Below are positions 51,669 to 61,259 of a stretch of 64,000 bases of DNA, one piece after another. Position numbers and translations under genes: made by a program. The notes below the pieces were generated by a model, which was not told the origin of the DNA, ran no database searches, and saw only the letters and a program-made list of their open reading frames with translations. The stretch spans positions 8,924,001 to 8,988,000 of the forward strand of contig NC_133027.1 of NCBI RefSeq assembly GCF_048771995.1, in the 5' to 3' direction. The DNA is from Taeniopygia guttata. Taxonomy: Eukaryota > Chordata > Aves > Passeriformes > Estrildidae. Every line of letters starts with the position of its first letter. The stretch's first letter is position 1.

Positions 51669-54539
51669 ATACAGTTATTGAGTAAATTATATATCTGTAG
51701 GTATGTATTTATAGAGAGAAAGATGTTAGTACAACCTAGGAATGCTTCAGTCTTGCTCCAAATAGGGGAAGGCTGAAAAGCTAAATTACTCCAGCTATCA
51801 AGAGAACAATGTTAATGTAGAAGGGATGAAATCCCTTTAGTTCTTATTGGTAATTCTGTGCTTGACTGTATTTGCAAAGACAAATCTTTGCAGAGAGATC
51901 TGCCTTGAAAACCTTCTTAAAAATACCTTAGGAAGAATACAATGCAGTAGTAAAGAAAAAGGGAAAACACTTCATAAATAATAGCACACACAAAATATAT
52001 CTTACCATTACAGAAAGGAATACTTAAAAAAATATTAAAGTTCATAAGGCCTTGAGCCATGGGAATGCAAAATACATAAAACTCTCTCAACATTGTATTA
52101 AAAATGTAAAAACGAACTGAAATTTATTTTTAGAAAACCAAAACATAACTCCCATGAGTCTCTTTATGAATATGAAAATATTTGCAGAGTTTGTCCAGCT
52201 GATATGTCTGCGAATGTAACTCAGTTATTTTAAATTTATTGTAAGGATACATGCCTGTATCAACCAAATTCCAATATCCATTGCAAACCCTAAAAGCAGA
52301 AAAAGCAGTTACAACCAAATCTGTACATGTCTGTGTTCTCTGGACTGATCAATTTAAGTTGCTTTGCAAGTCTAAGAAAATGCAACAAAATAGATCTTGA
52401 TATCGTTCCCTGTAATCAGCAAGGATTTTACCTTTTGAACAAACTCAAGCTGGGTCACTTAGGTGTGTTTTTTTAATTATTATTTTTAAGAAGAAGTAAA
52501 TTTTTTTTTAATTTAAAAATAATTTTAACTATGAAAAAATCAGCCCTCAAAGCCTTGTAAATGTGTTTGTTTCCAAGTGCAGGTAACCATAACTAAAAAC
52601 CCTTAGGCTGATTTTATGATACAAGGGGGTGATATAAGTTAATTAAAGCAAAACACAAAACATATTCTTTCACTATTACTTTCATAATCCATAGTTCTGG
52701 CTCATATGTACAATTTTAACATATTTATTATCGTATTAATGAATCAGATTGCTCAATCTTCCTTGTATACAAAGTTTTCACCTCTCCATATATGTGTGTG
52801 AGTGTATTAATGTATATGTATATATATATATATATATATATTACTAGTAGGAGAAAGGTGAAGCTTAATTTCCAGTTCAACATTGCTAGATTATATTAGC
52901 TGCTCTTCCTGAGAATCAAATACTTAACACCTGAGCTTATTTATGAATCTATTACAAAGAAATAGAGTTTGGAATCAATTTTCCAGACTTCTAGCAGTTG
53001 TTTACATTTTCAGCTGTATTTCTCTTCTGTGATATGGAGGTATATATCAGTCACTGTTCGCATGTAACTCCTCACCTTTCTCTTTTCTTCTGAAGGGCAT
53101 AGCACATTATAATAATTTTGTATAACCATTTCTCCATTATCAGTCCTGGGTAAATTATTATCTGGAACATTAAGTAAATTTTTTATACTTTGTTAAGGAA
53201 AGTCAGTTCCTTTGCACTTTAGGATCTAGGCAATTAATCCCATCTTCATTTTTAGAGCTGAATCTGCTAGTTATCCCCTCTTCTAGGTGCAGGGAAAAGC
53301 AGAGCTGAGCCTGTATTACAGAGGTGTAAATACACATGCATACGAAGGAAATATGTACTTAGCAGACACCTCTTTAAACATAAACAACACAAATGGTCCA
53401 TTACCATCACTCTCCCCAGCTAGCTAGACCTATAGTTCATTGGTGGAGGGCACACAGGTCCTGCACTGCCCTAACCCCCAGGCACACCATTCTAATTTGA
53501 GAATTCCATGGATTTAGTCAAGAATCCATGCAGGCCCTGTGCCCAGGAAGGGCCCTTCATGCAGTTCCAGCTCTTCTCTTGGCTCTCCCCAGAGTTTGGC
53601 TTTGTCTGCTAGCTGGCCTGCACAGGCCAAAGTTTGCTGGGAAATGTTTGTGTGTATGTGCACACACTTGGTTATTAACACACAAACACCACACCTACGA
53701 ATAGGTTGGAATGGCGCTCATCAGGCAGGGGAGAGCACGGTGATCAAGTGCCGGCCTCAGGGAGGGAATCACTTGCTTACTTGTCCCCCCAGTCTCCCTT
53801 CTTCTCTATGTTTCTTTTCCCTGATACACCTTAAGCATTTACTCCTTCACCCTTGTCCCTGTTGAGATAAAAAAAATCTGTCTGTAATCAGTTTTTCCCA
53901 AAGGGTCCATTTTGGCTACATTAAAATTGATATTTCTAACATTATTATCTAGGTCATTTTGGTCTTACATGGTAATATTTATTGGTTATGTTATCTCTGT
54001 TGGCCTTGTAAGACTGGTCCCCCAAAGGCTCAAAAAGTTCCCTTTCAATTACTTGTGAAGTTCAACCACTTCTCACATAATTCCTCCTTAACCATCTGTG
54101 AAATAGGTCCATCCCTCATGGCACTATCTGTTATATTTGTCAGCTGTCTCATCCAGCAAATTTTCATGTTGAATTCAGTAATTTCTTATATTGCATTTAC
54201 TTTGCTAAACATCAGGAAAAGGCCACGTATGTGCATACTTCAACAAAGTTTAAATTTTAGCTGTTATTGTCACAAAAATTACTGTTTGTTTTATCTCTTT
54301 GTTTTATTTTTATATAATGACTTTTCTTCTAATTAACTTGAATATTTGAAATCTTGGTGGGATTTTTCTAGTTTGTTAGCATGTTCAATAAAAACTAATT
54401 CTCTAAGCCTCACAAAAATCACTGAGAAGCTGTTATGAAATAGAATAGGAATGAGAGTTAGTAAACAACATCACCTGATAAAATTCTTTCAGGAAATTGG
54501 TTACTTCAAAAATATAATAAAATTGTAGAATATTTCTTA
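51669..54539. other. Non-genic DNA with one GC-richer patch
   Basis: No supported gene. A TA microsatellite lies at 52811-52842. The patch at 53440-53860 is notably more GC-rich, with reverse-complementary TGTGTG/CACACA blocks, and is unassigned (see findings). Confidence 0.5.
52811..52842. repeat. (TA)n microsatellite
   Basis: Mostly uninterrupted TA dinucleotides preceded by TGTATATG. Confidence 0.9.
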
Positions 54540-54965
54540 GTTCAAAAGGTTCTACAAAAATCAAGTCCATCCCCTGGCTCTGCAAAAGACATCCCAAGAG
54601 TCACACCATGTGCCTGAGAATGTTGTCCAAGTGCTTCTTGAGCTCTGTCAGGCTTGGTGCTGTGACCACTGTCCTGGGGAGCCTGTTCAGAGCCCATTTC
54701 CCTCTGGGTGATGAACCTTTTTCCAATATGTAACCTAAACCGCCCCAAGACAATTTCAAGCCATTCCCTTGGGTCCTGTCACTGTCACCACAGAGAGGAG
54801 CTCAGTGCCTGTCCCTCCTTTTCCTCTCACAAGGAGCTGTACCTGCAGTGAGGTTGGCCTCAGTCTCCTCCAGGCTGAACAGACCAAGTGACCTCAGCTG
54901 CTCCTTCTGTGGCTTCCCCTCAAGGCCCTTCAGTCTCTTCAAAGCTTTTCATTGGACTCTCTCCT
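54540..54965 (-). repeat. CR1 LINE fragment
   Basis: The + strand shows 'caagtgcttcttgagctctg', 'gcctgttcagagcccatttc', 'cctctgggtgatgaac', 'tctcctccaggctgaacaga' and 'cctcagctgctccttctgtg', diagnostic minus-strand CR1 blocks. The very 3' tail is degraded. Non-coding. Confidence 0.92.
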
Positions 54966-57900
54966 AGCTTTATACTTTCATTGATTCCCAATTTAGCCAC
55001 CTACAATTAAATACTCTATGTGTGCTGTTAAGTAATTTTATTAAAACATTTATTTTAATACATATAATCAACACTATTTGCTGCCAATTTTTTTTTCTAC
55101 TGCCTTCCAGACCCAAAAAAGACATGTTTGATATATATATTGGGTTATTAATTTCAAAGGGCTATCTTTGTTTATAGTAACTGGTAAAAGAGACCAAGGA
55201 CACTCCAGTCCCTGTATTTATGGACTCAGTTCTTTCTATTCTTCCTAGTCAGTCAACATGCCAGAATATGTGCTAAAGAAAATTTTTTTTTTAACCATTT
55301 GAAATGGGAGACAGACAATGGTATTTTGTGTCTTGCGTCAGGCTGGAAGCATCTCAGTCTATGCTCTCTTCTACATGCAAAACAAACTGTGCATTAAATT
55401 GGGAAGAACTGAATTTCACAGTGGGAAGAATGCATTAGATTAAAATGATGCATAATCATAGATGTATGATACTGTGCTTAAGCATGTAAAGTGCTTCAAG
55501 AGAGCTAAGCGCTAGACACAGGCATTTCAAGAAATGTTTATTTGCTTTATCATTTACAAACAGGTGAACAGGAAAAAAGAGGCTGGCAATCTCCTTCAAA
55601 TTAATTTTCTGCTGAGGGGTCCCTTGTATTAAGGTGATAAGAAACTTCTGCTGAATTACTATGCTATAAAAATTACTATACTATAAAAATTACTATAAAA
55701 AGTTAACTATCTAAAGAACTCTTGAATCAAAGGTTATCTAGAAAACAAGAAAAAATTGTATTTATGAAGACAATAGTGATAAGAAATGTGTAAATGTTCT
55801 AAGCCAGATAAGTTAAACATCTAATATAAAGGACTGCAGAAGCCCTTTAACTGAACTCTAGAGCAATGCTTAAAATGTGGAATATTCCTTCCTATTGCTT
55901 GGAAAACTTTCTCATTGCAGTTACTACAAAGTTCTCTTTCTAATGATAATCAACCTGATTTATGAAGACCATTTCTCCCTCATCTACTCTTAATTCTGAC
56001 GACTTAGGAAGAGGGACAAGTACTTATTTTTCTTGTTGGACTGTACAGAAAAGCATAAGTGATAATTTTTAAAAGGCAGGATTGACTGAAACCAGGGAGA
56101 GTTTAGGATAAAAGAATTCATGGAAAATTCCCATACCTGACTGCTGTAATATCTGCTTTATATGCTTTTCTCTTTGTCTTTCCCAGCCATTTTTATAGTT
56201 CTAGTTACCTTCTGGTAGCTTTGTTGCTCATTTTTATTCAGACACACGATGAGACTGATGAAAATATCGAGATCTGAGATGATGGAACTTGTAGATTTGA
56301 TAGAGACTGTAGATCCATGACTAGTTTCACATTCCTGAATGCTGGTGATGTCTTCAAATAATGAAATTCCCTTTGCTTCTATGCTGAACTGCTCTGAAAC
56401 TGAAAGAGCATTTTCATTGCATTATACAAAGTTACTGATTTCTTTTAAAAAAACCTTCTTGATGTACCCTTCCTCAAGTTTTAGTTTTTAAATTATTTCA
56501 TACATTTTTCCCCTGAACAAGCCCTATGCCACCGTCTGCAAAAGTTTTCTGTTTTCTCACACAAGATTAGGCATCTTTCCTAGTGTTTCTTTTTATGGAT
56601 GATCATGGAAAGCAGCTAATTTTATCTGCATACTGTGAAATCTACTGAGAACAAATTTAAAGAATACCCTTTAAAGAATCAGTAGGATAAAAATGTCTTT
56701 TAGCCTCTCTGAGTATCTTGTTCAGCCTGATTCTTCAAAGCCTGAGTCTAATTTCCAGTCCTGCTGTAAGCCACATGTCATGACCTTGCTAAGTGGGTGG
56801 AAATCACAGGGAGACAAATAAGAAAAGGAACAGAAGAAAGAACGAGAAAGAAACTTCAATTACAGTTGCAAGAACAATGAGTAGTTCAAGAGCAGAGTTT
56901 CTATTAGTTCGGTGGATAGGTTTCTTTTTTCCTTTATTGAATGCAGTCTGAATTATGTATTCCATAAGAGCAACCCAAACAATTCAAGTGTTTCTCTTGA
57001 CTTATTGAATTATCTGCTTATTCAAATCCATGTATCTCGTACATATTCCCCTTTTTTCATCCCTGAATTTTCCAGTATTGTGATTATATCCTGGGATCTT
57101 AAATAAATTCCACATTTTTGTACATTTACGTATATATTGTAGAATAGACACCATCTTGTCTATTCTACATAGAATAATAGTCACATTCAACAAAACGCTT
57201 GAATCAGTAGGGCTGCAATCAATGTAATTTTGCTGTTTTGAAACCAAAAAAATTATAAATGTAGGGCTGATCCTAGCACATATGAACATAGAAACAGAAA
57301 TGTTAACCTAAACAAATAAATTATCTCAGTTATCTCCAGGATGGTATTTTATAGTCATTCTGAAACTGAAATGAAAATAATTTTTGAACTGACACTATGG
57401 TGAAAAAAAAAAAAAGTAGGAATCAATGTACATGAGATTATGGCCACTAAAAAGATACGGTTCTCCTGCATAGAATATTATGCTATTAAAATGAGAACAA
57501 GAACTTCAGCACTGATGTTTTTAACATGGTTGTTACGCAAGATATCACTGCATTAATTTGCACTTTGAGCTTTTTGCTCATCTGCAGCCATTGTGCTTGA
57601 GACAGTGAGAAGCAATATTGCAGATCTTGCCTCTCTGTGCCCTATATCTGCTATATTTTCTACAGCTATTTCACAGCCCTGAATGCAGTCCATGTAAAGC
57701 TTTAAGAGGTGGCTTTTGTGAAAATGTGAACCCTGCATTGAGACAAAGATGGTCAGAGATGAATTCATCAGGATGTCACATGCTGGGGAGTGCAATGAAA
57801 AACAAAAGCCAGTGCAATTAATTCCTCCACCTACCCTGAACTTCACATCAGACGTGACAATCTGCCCTGGTTTATCTGATTGTCCCAGGGCACAAATGAC

Positions 57901-58573
57901 TGGTGGAACTTACTGGAGACTTCAACCTAAAGCTCACTGGAAGTTTTGATGTTCCAACTTTAATTCTGCTGATTATGAACATTAGGTGCGATACCTGAAT
58001 ACTCCAATATTAGGACCTGATATTTTCTTTCTTGTTACTGTTGTCTACAATAGGATTTACAATATAAAGCTTTTTCTTCCCTTTTTCTTATTCATATTTG
58101 TGTCCTTAATTTATTGGAGCCAAAATCAGAGAAGATTAACATAAAAGAAATCTAAAGATTTTGCATCTTTAGAAATTTGATTTGGACTTGACAAAAAAGT
58201 TTGTTGTAAATTTGTTGGAAGAAAGGTATCAAACCCTTTGCATTTCTAGAAAATTAAGATATTCAGTTCTTTGAAGAAAAAAGTAATAGAGTTTAAAAAA
58301 ATACATACAAACCAGATGAGGATTTAATTTTACTTTGTTACAGTGTTACTTTTTGGGTTTTTTACACTATGTTCTAACAACCAAATAGATATTTAATGAA
58401 TAATATTCCATGTTCATAAAAAGATTTTGATGTTTCCCTGAACAATAAAATAATCTTCAAATATATGTAAAAATATGTGATATATATTTATACATACTTT
58501 TACTTACGTGTGTATAAATACAAATACATATATTTTTGTATTTATGCCATATATAGCATATAGCATATAGCAT

Positions 58574-58644
58574 AGAAATAGAAATAGAAATAGAAATAGA
58601 AATAGAAATAGAAATAGAAATAGAAATAGAAATAGAAATAGAAA
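58574..58644. repeat. (GAAATA)n hexanucleotide microsatellite
   Basis: About 11-12 uninterrupted copies of a six-base unit, preceded by three 'catatag' copies and followed by TA-rich sequence. Likely polymorphic. Confidence 0.95.
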
Positions 58645-59120
58645 GATAATATATATTTATATATATGTGTGTATATATATAATTGATCCCTCATTATTTG
58701 CTAAGATTTTTTGAGCTATAAATGTCTTTGTCCAATCAACTCATTTGTTACAGGAAGAATCTCCAGAGTCAAATGATGTTAAATGGAGTTAAAGTATGTA
58801 AAAAAGTGGTCTCTGATAATGCTGGCTGATGGAAAATCTGTAGTACTAGAAAGGAATAAAACAATATAAATATGTATCTCTAATGACGTAGTTTTCATTG
58901 AAAGATTTCAAAGTACCTTGAAAATGAAGTTAGTGTCACTGTGCCCAAAATCAGAAATGCAGAAAAGAGACACAGTGGGAGGTGACTGAAACTGGCCAGC
59001 AGACTTACAAGAGAAGCAGATGAGAATGCTCTTCATATTCCTTGCCTTCACCTGAAGCTCTCATTAGCGCTCATGATGTTTAGTGTGACGGGGTTAAAGA
59101 TGGAGAGAGGATGTAATGTC

Positions 59121-59142
59121 TTTTTTTTTTTTTTTTTTTTTT
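59121..59142. repeat. Poly(T) tract
   Basis: 22 consecutive T. The flanking sequence is not recognisable as a reverse-oriented retrogene. Confidence 0.9.
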
Positions 59143-60261
59143 CACTTTGCAACAGTGCTGTTAAATGTTGGTCCTGGTTTGCAGCTTGGACTGTTTTCAA
59201 TGCCTCATTCTTCAGATGTGAGCCTTAGCCTTTGCTTGAAAGTTCTTTCAGAGTCTATGAAAAACTATATAAATGAAGGAAACACAACAGCATTACATTT
59301 CATTATTTTTTGCCCTTTACTACATACAAAAAAGTCTCATAAATAAGTTACAGAGTGCAATCCTCATCAACACAGCCTCCAGCACTTCACATTTGGAGTC
59401 TCACTCATCAAAGGGCATGCTACAGTGGCGCCTGGGCTGAGGTCATGGTCCAGGGGAGAAGAGATTTTCTTCACACAGGCAGATGATAAAATTGTTCTTT
59501 TGCTTCTGGTTCAGTGAAAAATATACATTCATTTATATAGTTATTTTCATACTATGAAAATCTATGATAAGAAATATGATCTTGACAGGTGGTAGCTTTT
59601 TTCCTGTGACTTCAGGCTATCTCTGAAGACAGCAAATGTTGATTTGTACACTTTTTCCATGTATACATTAAAACAGAATAGAACAGAATAGCAGTTTTTT
59701 ATAAGATGTAAAACAGTATAACTACACCAATATACAGCTACTTTCCATAAAGCTATTCAAAGCAGAGCTCTTAGAAAATATCCTTCCCTTCATAAAATTC
59801 CATATACATATATACATGTTTATACAGAAACTAGTTATTTATTTCCATTTAGTCAAAACTGGCATCTTTACTTTATGAAAGCATTATGGTGACAATTACA
59901 TCTTCAACTCAAAATACTTCAGGTAAAATCACCCGTGTGTATTCATGAAGAGGAAAAAGTGCATGGTTATATCACTTATTTCTCCAATTATCCTTATCTG
60001 TTTCTTTGTAGTTTAGCAAGTACTAACAGACACAGAGATATTGATGACATGACCACAGACCTCTGGCTCCATTTGTGGAATGTTTGACTTCATTTTTCAG
60101 AAGAGTGTTTGAGCCTGGATGTATTTTAAACTTTTATTTGTCTTTTATAATATTAGTACTATGATTTTTTCACTGCAAAATTTATGTTGCTACACAAATT
60201 TCAGGATAGAATTCAATAGTTCCTATAGGAATTTTCCATTAAAATGTGTATATGATTATAA

Positions 60262-60755
60262 TGTAATGTGTTGGGGAGGGTAGATAAATATGATTAAGAA
60301 CCACAATGGTACAGCCAGGACGAATATAACGCCCCCTACTGGCTGGACAATTACCCTCACCTACAGCGGGGTCCAAAAGCCGAATGGATTCTCCCATGTC
60401 ACCCCCCAGAATGTATGGTTCACCCCACATCTGTGACCCTCCCCTGAACCATCAGGTGCCTGTGACCCCATTGGCCCAGGTCCTGTTCCAGCCCACCCTG
60501 GAGCCCCCCTTGATAAGGGGTCTCCAGGGGGCTGGACGCCCTCTTGGATCTTCCCTTCCCCTCCTGGAGAGTCCTCCGGGAGTCCCTGCTCTCCTCTCTG
60601 TCTCTCCCCTCCCCCATCACCCGAGGCCCAGCCACGTGCTGTGTCTGGCAGCTCGAGGCAGGGTCACAATGTATCCTGAATAAACCTCTTCCCCCAAGAG
60701 CACCAAAGAGATCTCGCTTGAATCTGTCCGTGGAATACAAATACACGTCGTTACA
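60262..60755 (+). repeat. 5' LTR of the ERV
   Basis: The 3' end is set by TTACA just before the primer-binding site (three bases, GAC, intervene). The 5' end is chosen at TGTAA because it forms a 5-bp inverted repeat with TTACA; a start five bases later (TGTGTTGGGG) is also possible. It contains a TATA-like TGATAAG at 60511-60517 inside a 6-bp-arm palindrome, a CACGTG E-box at 60633-60638 and AATAAA at 60679-60684, leaving a U5 of about 50 nt. Length is about 490 bp. Without the 3' LTR, the limits and the insertion's age remain unproved. Confidence 0.78.
60679..60684 (+). terminator. LTR polyadenylation signal AATAAA
   Basis: Perfect AATAAA about 70 nt before the LTR end, followed by a C/T-rich stretch. 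This position is usual for the R/U5 boundary. The same signal in the missing 3' LTR would end the genomic transcript. Confidence 0.75.
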
Positions 60756-60758
60756 GAC

Positions 60759-60776
60759 TGGCGCCCACCTCGAATA
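60759..60776 (+). other. Primer-binding site, tRNA-Lys type (short match)
   Basis: TGGCGCCCA matches the complement of the tRNA-Lys 3' end (shared by the Lys isoacceptors over TGGCGCCC). After nine bases the similarity to the standard 18-nt Lys site stops. Position directly after the LTR supports the role. Confidence 0.7.
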
Positions 60777-61259
60777 CGAACCCACGGTGACCTGCAACTG
60801 CACCCGTCTGGATGCTTTCCAGCTTTTCTACCTGTAGGACACCTTTCCATGGACACTAACTAAATAACCAGGTATTTTCTCGCCATCGTGATCGCGAGCA
60901 CGGCATTCTGCTGCTAGGCAGTAACGAACCGGAGCTCTTTAAAAAGTCCCGAAGCCGTCGTACAGCTCAGCGACTCGTTACATAGTAGCGAGCTATTAGA
61001 GCCCTTATACGACTTCTGGCCATTATTCTCCGAGCACAAGAGATCGCCGCGATTCCGCGGCGACCCAAGGCTTTGTGACGAGACTTGCCGCGCCACGTGG
61101 CCACGTACACAAAGCACAGGCGAGCACTGCTTAGCACTGCCCGCGCTGAAGCTCTGGAAAAGCCCCGCGGTGACCTCTCACCACCGACTGCAGTAAACGT
61201 CGGACCCTGACAGAGGATCCCGCTCCTGCGACACCGAGGTGAGCCACACTGGTTTAAAA
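60777..61259 (+). other. ERV 5' untranslated leader / probable packaging region
   Basis: GC- and CpG-rich noncoding stretch between the primer site and gag. It holds a perfect 8-bp-arm hairpin at 61044-61063 with a 4-nt loop (the kind of structure used for dimerisation or packaging in retroviruses), a five-codon upstream frame at 60849-60863, and a splice donor near its 3' end. The packaging role is inferred from position only. Confidence 0.6.
61236..61244 (+). promoter_or_regulatory. Probable major splice donor
   Basis: GAG|GTGAGC, with GT at 61239-61240, is close to the vertebrate donor consensus and sits 21 nt before the gag ATG, the usual place for the donor that makes subgenomic env RNA. 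Confidence 0.55.

Larger units (their letters stand above)
54966..60261. other. AT-rich non-genic DNA
   Basis: No supported gene. It has a near-duplicate 'ctataaaaattacta' pair near 55662-55693, a 13-bp perfect hairpin (57138-57169), a hexanucleotide repeat and a poly(T) tract. 57560-57950 is evenly composed unique sequence whose overlapping short open frames on both strands look incidental. Confidence 0.55.

Noticed and set aside
53959..54336. 125-codon plus-strand frame
   Set aside because: No recognisable domain, T-rich end, no supporting signals.
5441..59142. CRISPR array or bacterial-type operon
   Set aside because: The periodic repeats are simple microsatellites without unique spacers; the sequence is vertebrate nuclear DNA.
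60384..60856. Open frames of about 80-127 codons on both strands
   Set aside because: They sit inside the LTR and start of the leader; no domain, GC-driven.
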